Positions 48,613-57,617 of a DNA stretch of 64,000 bases are shown piece after piece. This DNA comes from Zestomonas carbonaria (GTDB taxonomy: Bacteria > Pseudomonadota > Gammaproteobacteria > Pseudomonadales > Pseudomonadaceae). The stretch's first letter is position 1; the number at the start of each line of letters is the position of its first letter. The notes below the pieces were generated by a model. That model did no database searches and was not told the DNA's origin. It worked only from the letters and a program-made list of their open reading frames with translations. The DNA is taken from positions 101,252 through 165,251 of the forward strand of contig NZ_CAJFCI010000029.1 of the NCBI RefSeq assembly GCF_904061905.1, read 5' to 3'. The translations under genes and the position numbers were made by a program.

Positions 48613-49614
48613 TCAGCATACCGGTTCGCTCAGCAGCAGGGCCTCCAGCTCCAGCGCCACGCGTTCCGGGCGCAGGCTGTCGAAGCAGGGCTTCTCGCGG
48701 TCGCCCTTGCCGGCGTCCGGGCCTTCGGCGCACAGGTGCACCTGGGAACGGCCATAGGCGCCGACCAGGTCCGGGCGGGTCGGCCCGTAGAGGGAAATGG
48801 TCGGCACATCGAGCGCCGCGGCCAGGTGGCCGAGGCCAGTGTCCACCGCCACGCAGGCGCGCGCGCCGGCGATCACCTTGGCGATGCCGGCGAGGTTCAG
48901 GCGCGGCAGCACGCTGACGTGTTCCAGGCCATCGGCCAGGCGTTCGGCTCGGGCGCGCTCGGCATCGCTGCCCCAGGGCAGGCGCACCGCCCAGCCGAGT
49001 TCGTCCATGCGCTCCAGCAACGCGCGCCAGTAAGGCTCCGGCCAGTGCTTGCTGGGCCAGGTGGTGCCGTGCAGGAACAGCAGGTAGGGCGGCGCGCCGG
49101 GATCGGCCAGCCGGTTGCGATCCAGGCCGTAGTCGGCGATGCCCTGCGGCAGCGAATAGTCGAGCGCCTGGGCGAACAACTGGCGCACCCGCTCCAGGGC
49201 ATGCTGCCCCTTGGCCACCCGATAGCGGCGGTCATAGAAGCGGCTGGCCAGCGGCTCGCGGGCGGACGCCGCGTCCAGGCCGGCCACCGGGCCGCTGGCG
49301 TAGCGAGTCAGCCAGGCGCTCTTGAGCAGGCACTGGGCGTCGATCACCAGGTCATAGCGGGTGGCGCCCAGGCGCTGCTTGAAGCGCCGCCACTCGCCAT
49401 TCCTGAAGGTCTTCCAGGGGTGCTTGCGCCAGCGGCGAATCGCCACCGGGATCACCTCGGCCACCGCCGGATGCCAGGCGGGAATCTCGGCGAAGCCCTC
49501 TTCCACCACCCAGTCGAAGCGGATGCCGGGGATCGCCCGCACCGCGTCGGTGAGCGCCGGCAGCGTGTGGATCACGTCGCCGAGCGACGAGGTCTTGATC
49601 AGCAGCACTCTCAT
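48613..49614 (-). CDS. waaC: Heptosyltransferase I WaaC
   Basis: WaaC transfers the first L,D-heptose from ADP-heptose to Kdo of Re-LPS at the inner membrane. The 333-residue GT9 protein begins MRVLLIKTSSLGDVIHTLPAL and contains PYLLFLHGTTWPSKHWPEPYW and VDTGLGHLAAALDVPTISLYGPTRP, the nucleotide-sugar binding region with the conserved Asp and His. The ATG at 49614 overlaps the waaF stop (ATGA). A longer open frame upstream is inside waaF and not used. Confidence 0.96.
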   Translation of the reverse strand: MRVLLIKTSSLGDVIHTLPALTDAVRAIPGIRFDWVVEEGFAEIPAWHPAVAEVIPVAIRRWRKHPWKTFRNGEWRRFKQRLGATRYDLVIDAQCLLKSAWLTRYASGPVAGLDAASAREPLASRFYDRRYRVAKGQHALERVRQLFAQALDYSLPQGIADYGLDRNRLADPGAPPYLLFLHGTTWPSKHWPEPYWRALLERMDELGWAVRLPWGSDAERARAERLADGLEHVSVLPRLNLAGIAKVIAGARACVAVDTGLGHLAAALDVPTISLYGPTRPDLVGAYGRSQVHLCAEGPDAGKGDREKPCFDSLRPERVALELEALLLSEPVC

Positions 49615-50648
49615 TCGCCGACCTCGACGGGATCGCTCACCAGCCGGTCGAGGGCTTCCAGCACCGGGCGCGGTTTCAGTTCGCGCAGGCAGTTGTAGTG
49701 GCCGAAGCGGCAGGTGCGGTCGAAGCACGGGCTGCACTCCAGGCCGAGGCGAACGATTTCCACGTGCTCGGCCAGGGGCGGGGTGAACTGCGGCGAGGTG
49801 GAGCCGTAGACCGCCACCAGCGGGCGGTTCAGCGCGGCGGCCACGTGCATCAGGCCGGAGTCGTTGGAAACCACCGCGCCCGCGCAGCTCATCAGGTCGA
49901 TGGCCTCGGCCAGGCTGGTGGCGCCGGCCAGGTTGCTGACCTCCTCGCGCAGCCCGGGGATCAGGCGCATGCGGATGTCCTCGCCGCCGGGATGGTCGTT
50001 CTTCGAACCGAAGATCCACACCTGCCAGCCGGCACGGACCTTCAGCTCGGCGACCTTGGCGTAGTGCTCGGCCGGCCAGCGCTTGGCCTCGCCGAACTCG
50101 GCGCCCGGACACAGCGCCAGCACCGGCCGGTCGAGCCCCAGGCCGAACTTGGCCAGCGCCGCGTCGCGGCTGGCCGGGTCGATCCGCAGGCTCGGTCGCG
50201 GATAGGGTTTCGGCAGCTCGGCACCCTTCTCATAGGCGAGCGCCATGAAGCGCTCGATCATCAGCGGGTAGCGCTGCTTGTCCAGCGGGCGGATGTCGTT
50301 GAGCAGGCCGTAGCGCATCTCGCCCTTCCAGCCGGTGCGCACGGGGATGCCGGCGAAGAACGGCACCAGGGCGGACTTCAGCGAATTGGGCAGGAGGATC
50401 GCCTGGTCATACCGGCCTTTCAGGCCGTGGCCGATCCTGCGCCGGGCGGCGATGTCCAGCACGCCGTGGCCGAGCGGGAAGCTCAGCGCCTGGCGCACCT
50501 CGGGCATGCGCTCGAGGATCGGCCGGCTCCACTCGGGCGCCAGCACGTCGATCGCGCAGTCGGGGTGACGCTGCTTCAGGCAATGGAACAGGGTCTGCGC
50601 CATCACCATGTCGCCGACCCAGCTCGGCCCAACGATCAGGATATTCAT
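49611..50648 (-). CDS. waaF: Heptosyltransferase II WaaF
   Basis: WaaF adds the second heptose to the inner core. The 345-residue GT9 protein starts MNILIVGPSWVGDMVMAQTL and has LCPGAEFGEAKRWPAEHYAKV, NDSGLMHVAAALNRPLVAVYGSTSPQFTPP and a C-terminal Cys-rich segment (LECSPCFDRTCRFGHYNCL) typical of WaaF. It leads the waaF-waaC-waaG-waaP run on the minus strand. A heptad-array hairpin lies just upstream, between it and ilvE. Confidence 0.97.
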   Translation of the reverse strand: MNILIVGPSWVGDMVMAQTLFHCLKQRHPDCAIDVLAPEWSRPILERMPEVRQALSFPLGHGVLDIAARRRIGHGLKGRYDQAILLPNSLKSALVPFFAGIPVRTGWKGEMRYGLLNDIRPLDKQRYPLMIERFMALAYEKGAELPKPYPRPSLRIDPASRDAALAKFGLGLDRPVLALCPGAEFGEAKRWPAEHYAKVAELKVRAGWQVWIFGSKNDHPGGEDIRMRLIPGLREEVSNLAGATSLAEAIDLMSCAGAVVSNDSGLMHVAAALNRPLVAVYGSTSPQFTPPLAEHVEIVRLGLECSPCFDRTCRFGHYNCLRELKPRPVLEALDRLVSDPVEVGE

Positions 50649-50654
50649 TGAGTA

Positions 50655-50733
50655 GCCTCAAGCTGTAAGCCAAAAGCTGCAAGCCGAAGCAGCTCGGACC
50701 GCTTGCAGCTTACAGCTTGTGGCTTGGCGCTTA
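50655..50733. repeat. Inverted AGCNNCA heptad arrays between waaF and ilvE
   Basis: The left array (about 50656-50690) is AGCCTCA, AGCTGTA, AGCCAAA, AGCTGCA, AGCCGAA. The right array (about 50699-50731), read on the minus strand, is AGCGCCA, AGCCACA, AGCTGTA, AGCTGCA, AGCGG. The arms are separated by some 10 bases and can pair into a long hairpin after the ilvE stop, whose TAA directly abuts the array. Confidence 0.88.
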
Positions 50734-51654
50734 CTTCACCAGGGTGCGCCACTCGGCGTGGGCGCTGGTCTTGCCGGTCACTAGGTCGAAGTAGGCCTTC
50801 TGCAGCTTCTCGGTCACCGGGCCGCGACGGCCGATGCCGATCTTCCGGCCATCCACTTCGCGGATCGGCGTGACTTCGGCGGCGGTGCCGGTGAAGAAGG
50901 CCTCGTCGGCGATGTACACCTCGTCGCGGGTGATGCGCTTCTCGACCAGCTTGATGCCCAGTTCGTCGGCCAGCCGCAGCACGGTGTTGCGGGTGATGCC
51001 GTTCAGGCAGGCGGTGACTTCCGGGGTGTAGACCACGCCGTCCTTGACGATGAACACGTTCTCGCCGGAACCCTCGGCCACGTAGCCTTCCGGGTCGAGC
51101 AACAGGGCCTCGTCGGCGCCGCCGGAAATGGCTTCCTGCAGGGCCAGCATGGAGTTGATGTAGTGACCGTTGGCCTTGGCGCGGGTCATCGAGATGTTCA
51201 CGTGGTGACGGGTGAAGGAGCTGGTGCGCACCTTGATGCCCTGCTCCAGCGCTTCCTCGCCCATGTAGGCGCCCCAGTGCCAGGCGGCGACGATCACGTG
51301 CACCTGGAGGCCGGACGCGCGCAGGCCCATGCCTTCCGATCCGTAGAACACCATCGGGCGCAGGTAGGCACTTTCCAGATTGTTCTCACGCACCGTGGCG
51401 CGCTGCGCTTCGTTGATCTCGTCCTTGGTGAACGGGATCTGCATGTTCATGATGTGCGCCGAGTCGAACAGACGATCGGTGTGCGCCTGCAGGCGGAAGA
51501 TCGCCGTGCCCTGCGGGGTGTTGTAGGCGCGCACGCCTTCGAACACGCCCATACCGTAGTGCAGGGTGTGGGTCAGCACGTGGGTGGTGGCTTCGCGCCA
51601 CGGCACCAGTTTGCCGTCATACCAGATCACGCCATCACGATCGGCCATCGACAT
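50731..51654 (-). CDS. ilvE: Branched-chain amino acid aminotransferase
   Basis: IlvE interconverts leucine, isoleucine and valine with their 2-oxo acids using PLP. The 307-residue class IV aminotransferase has HYGMGVFEGVRAY near the N-terminus, the PLP lysine at Lys160 in TRAKANGHYINS, EGSGENVFIVKDG and FFTGTAAEVTPI. All are canonical. GGAG lies about 10 bases upstream of the ATG. It sits between glnE and waaF on the minus strand, as in P. aeruginosa. Confidence 0.97.
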   Translation of the reverse strand: MSMADRDGVIWYDGKLVPWREATTHVLTHTLHYGMGVFEGVRAYNTPQGTAIFRLQAHTDRLFDSAHIMNMQIPFTKDEINEAQRATVRENNLESAYLRPMVFYGSEGMGLRASGLQVHVIVAAWHWGAYMGEEALEQGIKVRTSSFTRHHVNISMTRAKANGHYINSMLALQEAISGGADEALLLDPEGYVAEGSGENVFIVKDGVVYTPEVTACLNGITRNTVLRLADELGIKLVEKRITRDEVYIADEAFFTGTAAEVTPIREVDGRKIGIGRRGPVTEKLQKAYFDLVTGKTSAHAEWRTLVK

Positions 51655-51736
51655 CTTTGCCAGCTCCTCAAGTGTTCGACTCGTTCATCGGTTCCGCCAC
51701 GGCACGCCCCGTTCGGGCCCGCCGCGAAAATCCAGC

Positions 51737-54658
51737 TCAGCTCAACTCCATGGCGCGCCACAGGCGCATCACCGCGCGGCGCTCGGCATGGAACTGGTCG
51801 CCGGAAACCACGCCCGGCTGTTTCTGCAGGGCCAGGCGGTGGGCCGCCGAGCGGTAGGCCTTGTAGACCTCCTGCAACAGACGGGCGTCCTCTTCCGGCA
51901 GCAACCCGGCCTCGCCCAGCTCGTCCAGGATGCGGATGTTGTCGGTCCAGCGCAGCAGTTGCGGGTACTGGTGCGACCAGGCCAGGGCCGCGTATTGCAC
52001 CATAAATTCGATATCGACGATACCGCCGGCGTCCTGCTTGAGGTCGAACGGCGCCTCGGCGTCGAAGGCGTTCGGCGCGGTGCCGGCGGCGGTCGCCTTG
52101 CTGCCGAGGTTGTCGCGCATCTTCGCGCGCATCTCGCTGACTTCCGCGCGCAGCTTGTCCAGATCGCGCGGCTGGCCGAGCACCGCGGCGCGCACCTGCT
52201 CGAAGGCGGCGCCGACGCGAGCGCTGCCGACCAGCACGCGGGCGCGGATCAGCGCCTGGTGCTCCCAGGTCCAGGCCTCGTTGCGCTGGTAGCGCTCGAA
52301 GGCGCCGAGCGAGCTGACCAGCAGGCCGCTGGCGCCGGACGGACGCAGGCGCATGTCCACCTCGTAGAGCTGGCCGGAGGTGGTCTGGGTGGTCAGCAGG
52401 TGGATGATGCGCTGGCCGAGGCGGATGAAGAACTGCGCACCGTCGATCGGCTTGGCGCCGTCGGTCTCGGCCTGCGGGTCGCCGTCGTGGATGAACACCA
52501 GGTCGAGATCCGAGCCGTGCCCCAGCTCCAGGCCGCCGACCTTGCCGTAGCCGACGATGACGAAGTCCGGGTCGCACAGGCTGCCGTCGCTGCGCTTCGG
52601 CGTGCCGAACTTGCTCACCGTCTGTCGCCAGGCCAGCCCCAGCACCTGGTCGAGGATCGCCTCGGCCAGCCAGGTCAGGTAGTCGCTGACCTTCATCAGC
52701 GGCAGGGTGCCGGCGATCTCCGAGGCGGCCACGCGCAGGCTGTGGGCCAGCTTGAAGTGGCGCAGGGCCTCCATCTGCTGTTCGAGGTCGTCCTCGGGAA
52801 TCCGCGTCAGCCGCTCACGCAGCTCGGCGGCCAGTTCGGGCGCCTGCGGCGGCTTGAACAGCCGACCCTCGTTGAGCAGTTCATCGAGCAGCAGCGGGAA
52901 ACGGGCGATCTGCTCGGCGATCCACGGGCTGGCCGCGCACAGGGCGAGCAGCCGCTGCAAGGCGCCGGGGTTCTCGCTGAGCAGCACCAGGTAGGCCGAG
53001 CGCCGCGCCACCGCTTCGACCAGCGGCAGCACGCGTTCGAGCACCAGGTCGGGGTTGTCGTGCTCGACCGCCTGGGCCAGCAGGCGCGGCACGAAGGCAT
53101 CCAGGCGCTCGCGGCCGAGGCGCTGGATGGCCCGCACCTGCGGGCCGTTGCGCAGGTCGGACAGACGCCGCCAGGCAATGGACGGCTCGCTGAAACCGGC
53201 ATCGGCCAGTTGCCGGCAGGCGGCTTCCTCGTCCAGCGCCTCCTGCCAGAGCGGCAGCCACTCGGCGCCGACGCATCCGCCGTCGCCGCTGCCTTCCTCC
53301 TCGTCGGGATCGGCGATCACCTGGCGGAAATGCCAGTCGATCCGCCCGCGCCAGTGCATCAGTTGCGCGAGGAACGCGTCCCAACCGGCAAAGCCCATGA
53401 TGCAGGCGACCCGCGCACGGTCGAGATCGTTGTCCGGGAGCATCTGCGTCTGCCGGTCGGCGATGGCCTGCAAGGCATGCTCGACGTAGCGCAGGAAGCG
53501 ATAGCCGTCGCGCAGTTCGTCGACCACCGCCGGCGGCAGGTAGCCCTGCCCTTCCAGGGTCTGCAGCACCTTTAATAAAGGACGCTGTTGCAGGCTGAGG
53601 TCGCGGCCACCGTGAATCAGTTGGAAGGCCTGGGCGATGAACTCCACCTCGCGGATGCCGCCGGCGCCGAGCTTGATGTTGTTGGCCATGCCCTTGCGGC
53701 GCACTTCCTGCTGGATCAGCAGCTTCATGGCGCGCAGCGCCTCGACGGCGGAGAAGTCCAGGTAGCGGCGGTAGACGAACGGCCGCAGCATCTCCAGCAA
53801 CTGCTTGCCGGCCACCTGGTCGCCGCCGACCACCCGCGCCTTGATCATCGCGTAGCGTTCCCAGTCGCGCCCCTGGTCCTGGTAGTACTGCTCCAGCGCG
53901 TTGAAGCTGAACACCAGCGGCCCGGACGAACCGTAGGGGCGCAGGCGCATGTCGACGCGGAACACGAAGCCATCCACGGTGATCGCGTCGAGCGCCTTGA
54001 TCAGGCGCTGGCCGAGCCGGGTGAAGAACTCCTGGTTGTCCAGCGGACGCTTGACGCCCTCGGTCTCGCCGCCTTCCGGGTAGCCGAAGATCAGGTCGAT
54101 GTCCGAGGACAGGTTGAGTTCGTGGGCGCCGAGCTTGCCCATGCCGAGCACCACCAGATGCTGCGGCTGGCGGCTGCGCCGGCCGATCGGCGTGCCGAAC
54201 TGCGCGGCATGGCGCTCGTAGAGCCAGTGGTAGGCGAGGTCGATGCTGGCGTCGGCCAGGTCGGAGAGGTCGCAGCAGGTTTCGTTCAGGTCGGCCTGGC
54301 GGCTGAGGTCGCGCCAGACGATGCGCAGTTGCTGGCGGTTGCGGTAGCGGCGCAGGCGGCGGCCCAGCTCGGCCTCGTCGTCGCAGTCGGCCAGCGCTGC
54401 GTTCATCTGTTCGCGCAACTCGCCCGGCCGCAGCGGGCGCTCCAGTTCGCCGGAGTCGGCCAGTTCGAGGAAGGCCAGGGGATCGCGAACGATCTGCTCG
54501 CTGACGAAATCGCTCAGCGCGCCGACCCGCGCCAGCGCCTCGCGGCGCGCCGCTGGCCAGCTCGCCAGGCGCTCGGCCTGCTCCTGCAAGGCGGTCCCGG
54601 CACGGCTGGCGCAGGGGAGAAGAACGGTAGGCAGGTCGACAAGCGATGGCAGGCTCAT
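51737..54658 (-). CDS. glnE: Bifunctional glutamine synthetase adenylyltransferase / adenylyl-removing enzyme
   Basis: GlnE adenylylates GlnA when nitrogen is sufficient and deadenylylates it when limiting, under PII control. The 973-residue protein has two nucleotidyltransferase domains: the N-terminal adenylyl-removing domain with NLSSDIDLIFGYP (about residues 178-190) and the C-terminal adenylyltransferase domain with LGHGSDLDLVFIHDGD (about 710-725), joined by a long helical regulatory region. Length agrees with the family. It is divergent from aceE across a 302-base control region. Confidence 0.97.
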   Translation of the reverse strand: MSLPSLVDLPTVLLPCASRAGTALQEQAERLASWPAARREALARVGALSDFVSEQIVRDPLAFLELADSGELERPLRPGELREQMNAALADCDDEAELGRRLRRYRNRQQLRIVWRDLSRQADLNETCCDLSDLADASIDLAYHWLYERHAAQFGTPIGRRSRQPQHLVVLGMGKLGAHELNLSSDIDLIFGYPEGGETEGVKRPLDNQEFFTRLGQRLIKALDAITVDGFVFRVDMRLRPYGSSGPLVFSFNALEQYYQDQGRDWERYAMIKARVVGGDQVAGKQLLEMLRPFVYRRYLDFSAVEALRAMKLLIQQEVRRKGMANNIKLGAGGIREVEFIAQAFQLIHGGRDLSLQQRPLLKVLQTLEGQGYLPPAVVDELRDGYRFLRYVEHALQAIADRQTQMLPDNDLDRARVACIMGFAGWDAFLAQLMHWRGRIDWHFRQVIADPDEEEGSGDGGCVGAEWLPLWQEALDEEAACRQLADAGFSEPSIAWRRLSDLRNGPQVRAIQRLGRERLDAFVPRLLAQAVEHDNPDLVLERVLPLVEAVARRSAYLVLLSENPGALQRLLALCAASPWIAEQIARFPLLLDELLNEGRLFKPPQAPELAAELRERLTRIPEDDLEQQMEALRHFKLAHSLRVAASEIAGTLPLMKVSDYLTWLAEAILDQVLGLAWRQTVSKFGTPKRSDGSLCDPDFVIVGYGKVGGLELGHGSDLDLVFIHDGDPQAETDGAKPIDGAQFFIRLGQRIIHLLTTQTTSGQLYEVDMRLRPSGASGLLVSSLGAFERYQRNEAWTWEHQALIRARVLVGSARVGAAFEQVRAAVLGQPRDLDKLRAEVSEMRAKMRDNLGSKATAAGTAPNAFDAEAPFDLKQDAGGIVDIEFMVQYAALAWSHQYPQLLRWTDNIRILDELGEAGLLPEEDARLLQEVYKAYRSAAHRLALQKQPGVVSGDQFHAERRAVMRLWRAMELS

Positions 54659-54781
54659 GGTCTATCCTTTGTTCGGGCCGCAGGCGGCAACCGACGGACT
54701 GCCGAAATTTCTGAAACCCTTGCTACGCCTGGCTTGGAGAGGCATCCACCCAAGGCTTCAGCCCACTCTGCGGCGTGAAAT

Positions 54782-54796
54782 TGTAGTTTTACTACT
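54782..54796. promoter_or_regulatory. Operator-like palindrome, copy 1 (TGTAGT-TTT-ACTACT)
   Basis: Half-sites TGTAGT and ACTAC(T) around TTT. It is the reverse complement of copy 2 over 14 of 15 bases; both sites are unusual AT-containing islands in a GC-rich genome. They resemble operators of RpiR-family regulators (HexR/RccR type) that control central carbon genes in Pseudomonas, but that assignment is inference. Confidence 0.6.
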
Positions 54797-54833
54797 AAAG
54801 ATTGTATCCAAAGGGCTGAAACGCTCGTCGATT

Positions 54834-54848
54834 TGTAGTAAAACTACA
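54834..54848. promoter_or_regulatory. Operator-like palindrome, copy 2 (TGTAGTAAAACTACA)
   Basis: A perfect inverted repeat of TGTAGT with a 3-base centre, 52 bases centre to centre from copy 1, about five helical turns. This phasing would let two dimers bind the same face of DNA upstream of aceE. The first base of aceE lies 112 bases downstream. Confidence 0.65.
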
Positions 54849-54960
54849 CGACGCCGGGACCACCCCCGGTAAATCCAAGAATTCACGCGGGCGCCCCACA
54901 AGGCCGTCCGCGCACATACCGGCAACCGATTCTGGAAGCCTTTCCGCCCTGGAGCAAGCC

Positions 54961-57606
54961 ATGCAAGACATCGATCCCGTCGAAACCCAGGAATGGCTGG
55001 ACGCGTTGGAATCCGTCCTCGACCGCGAGGGTGAAGATCGTGCTCACTATCTGATGACCCGAATGGGCGAGCTGGCCACCCGCAGTGGTACCCAACTCCC
55101 CTACGCGATCACCACGCCGTACCGCAACACCATCCCGGTGACCCACGAAGCACGCATGCCCGGCGACCTGTTCATGGAACGCCGCATCCGCTCGCTGGTG
55201 CGCTGGAACGCGCTGGCCATGGTGATGCGCACCAACCTGCAGGATCCCGACCTGGGCGGTCACATCTCCAGCTTCGCCTCCTCGGCGACCCTCTACGACA
55301 TCGGCTTCAACTACTTCTTCCAGGCCCCGACCGAGGAACACGGCGGCGACCTGATCTTCTTCCAGGGCCACGCCTCCCCCGGCATCTACGCCCGCGCCTT
55401 CCTCGAAGGCCGCATCACGGAAGACCAGATGGACAACTTCCGTCGCGAAGTCGACGGCAAGGGCCTGTCGTCCTACCCGCACCCCTGGCTGATGCCGGAC
55501 TTCTGGCAGTTCCCCACCGTGTCCATGGGCCTCGGCCCGATCCAGGCGATCTACCAGGCGCGCTTCATGAAGTACCTGGAAAGCCGCGGCTTCATCCCCG
55601 CCGGCAAGCAGAAGGTCTGGTGCTTCCTCGGCGACGGCGAGTGCGACGAGCCGGAATCCCTCGGCGCCATCTCCCTGGCCGGCCGCGAGAAGCTGGACAA
55701 CCTGATCTTCGTGATCAACTGCAACCTGCAGCGCCTGGACGGCCCGGTGCGCGGCAACGGCAAGATCATCCAGGAACTGGAAGGCGTGTTCCGCGGTGCC
55801 CAGTGGAACGTCAACAAGGTGGTCTGGGGTCGTTTCTGGGACCCGCTGTTCGCCAAGGACAAGGACGGCGCCCTGCAGCGCCGCATGGACGAGGTGATCG
55901 ACGGCGAGTACCAGAACTACAAGGCCAAGGACGGCGCCTACGTGCGCGAAAACTTCTTCTCCAGCCCCGAACTGAAGGAGATGGTCAAGGACCTCTCCGA
56001 CGACGAGATCTGGAAGCTCAACCGTGGCGGCCACGACCCCTACAAGGTCTATGCGGCCTATCACCAGGCGGTCAACCACCAGGGCCAGCCCACCGTGATC
56101 CTGGCCAAGACCATCAAGGGCTACGGCACCGGCGCCGGTGAAGCGAAGAACACCGCGCACAACACCAAGAAGGTCGATACCGAGAGCCTCAAGCAGTTCC
56201 GCGACCGCTTCGACATCCCGATCAAGGACGACGAGCTGGAAAAACTGCCGTTCTACCGTCCGGAAGAAGGCAGCGCCGAGGCCAAGTACCTGGCCGAACG
56301 CCGCGCCGCGCTGGGTGGCTTCGTTCCGCAGCGCCGGACGAAGAGCTTCAGCGTGCCGACCCCGCCGCTGGAGACCCTGAAAGCCATCCTCGACGGCTCC
56401 GGCGATCGCGAGATCTCCACCACCATGGCCTTCGTGCGCATCCTCGCGCAACTGGTCAAGGACAAGGAACTCGGCCAGCGCATCGTGCCGATCGTCCCCG
56501 ACGAGGCACGAACCTTCGGCATGGAAGGCATGTTCCGCCAGCTCGGCATCTACTCCTCGGTCGGCCAGCTCTACGAGCCGGTGGACAAGGACCAGGTGAT
56601 GTTCTACCGCGAGGACAAGAAGGGCCAGATCCTCGAGGAAGGCATCAACGAAGCCGGCGCCATGAGCTCGTTCATCGCCGCGGGCACCAGCTACAGCACG
56701 CACAACCAGCCGATGCTGCCGTTCTACGTGTTCTATTCGATGTTCGGCCTGCAGCGCATCGGCGACCTGGCCTGGGCGGCCGGCGACAGCCGTACCCGCG
56801 GCTTCCTGATCGGCGGCACCGCCGGACGCACCACGCTGAACGGCGAAGGCCTGCAGCACGAGGACGGCCACAGCCACATCCTCGCCAGCACCATCCCGAA
56901 CTGCCGCACCTACGATCCCACCTACGGCTACGAGCTGGCGGTGATCATCCGCGACGGCATCCGCAAGATGACCGAGGAGCAGCAGGACGTCTTCTACTAC
57001 ATCACCGTGATGAACGAGGCGTACCAGCAGCCGGCCATGCCGGAAGGCGCCGAGGACGGCATCATCAAGGGCATGTACCTGCTCGAGGAAGACAAGCGCG
57101 AAGCCGCCCACCACGTGCAGCTTCTCGGCTCCGGCACCATCCTGCGCGAAGTGCGCGAGGCGGCGCGGATCCTCCGCGAGGACTACAACATCGGCGCCGA
57201 CGTGTGGAGCGTCACCAGCTTCAACGAACTGCGCCGCGACGGCCTGGCCGTGGAGCGCCGCAACCGCCTGCACCCGGAACAGAAGCCCCAGCAGACCTAC
57301 GTCGAGCAGTGCCTGTCCGGCCGCAAGGGCCCGGTGGTCGCGTCCACCGACTACATGAAGCTGTTCGCCGAACAGATTCGCCAGTGGGTTCCGTCCAAGG
57401 AGTACAAGGTGCTCGGCACCGACGGCTTCGGCCGCAGCGACAGCCGCAAGCAACTGCGCCACTTCTTCGAAGTGGATCGCAACTGGATCGTGCTGGCCAC
57501 CCTCGAAGCCCTGGCCGACCGAGGCGAGATCGAACCGAAGGTGGTGGCCGAGGCCATCTCCAGGTTCGGCATCGACCCGGAAAAACCGAACCCCCTGGAC
57601 TGCTGA
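54961..57606 (+). CDS. aceE: Pyruvate dehydrogenase E1 component (homodimeric type)
   Basis: AceE decarboxylates pyruvate with thiamine diphosphate and reductively acetylates the lipoyl groups of AceF. The 881-residue protein is the homodimeric E1 of gammaproteobacteria, with FFQGHASPGIYARAFLEGR, the ThDP/Mg motif GDGECDEPESLGAISLAGREKLDNLIFVINCNLQ (about residues 222-255), LAKTIKGYGTG and DEARTFGMEGMFRQ. GGAG precedes the ATG. It forms an operon with aceF, 11 bases downstream, and is probably controlled by the two palindromes upstream. Confidence 0.97.
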   Translation: MQDIDPVETQEWLDALESVLDREGEDRAHYLMTRMGELATRSGTQLPYAITTPYRNTIPVTHEARMPGDLFMERRIRSLVRWNALAMVMRTNLQDPDLGGHISSFASSATLYDIGFNYFFQAPTEEHGGDLIFFQGHASPGIYARAFLEGRITEDQMDNFRREVDGKGLSSYPHPWLMPDFWQFPTVSMGLGPIQAIYQARFMKYLESRGFIPAGKQKVWCFLGDGECDEPESLGAISLAGREKLDNLIFVINCNLQRLDGPVRGNGKIIQELEGVFRGAQWNVNKVVWGRFWDPLFAKDKDGALQRRMDEVIDGEYQNYKAKDGAYVRENFFSSPELKEMVKDLSDDEIWKLNRGGHDPYKVYAAYHQAVNHQGQPTVILAKTIKGYGTGAGEAKNTAHNTKKVDTESLKQFRDRFDIPIKDDELEKLPFYRPEEGSAEAKYLAERRAALGGFVPQRRTKSFSVPTPPLETLKAILDGSGDREISTTMAFVRILAQLVKDKELGQRIVPIVPDEARTFGMEGMFRQLGIYSSVGQLYEPVDKDQVMFYREDKKGQILEEGINEAGAMSSFIAAGTSYSTHNQPMLPFYVFYSMFGLQRIGDLAWAAGDSRTRGFLIGGTAGRTTLNGEGLQHEDGHSHILASTIPNCRTYDPTYGYELAVIIRDGIRKMTEEQQDVFYYITVMNEAYQQPAMPEGAEDGIIKGMYLLEEDKREAAHHVQLLGSGTILREVREAARILREDYNIGADVWSVTSFNELRRDGLAVERRNRLHPEQKPQQTYVEQCLSGRKGPVVASTDYMKLFAEQIRQWVPSKEYKVLGTDGFGRSDSRKQLRHFFEVDRNWIVLATLEALADRGEIEPKVVAEAISRFGIDPEKPNPLDC

Positions 57607-57617
57607 GGAGCGGCACG

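Larger units (their letters stand above)
54659..54960. other. Divergent glnE-aceE control region
   Basis: No gene is present in these 302 bases. The region contains two related palindromes (54782-54796 and 54834-54848, described separately) and a GGAG ribosome binding site before aceE. A clear -35/-10 pair could not be fixed by eye; TTGTAT at 54802-54807, between the palindromes, is one -35-like candidate. Confidence 0.6.

Noticed and set aside
54883..57462. An 859-codon open frame opposite aceE
   Set aside because: Same GC-skew artefact; aceE is certain and the antisense product resembles no protein family.
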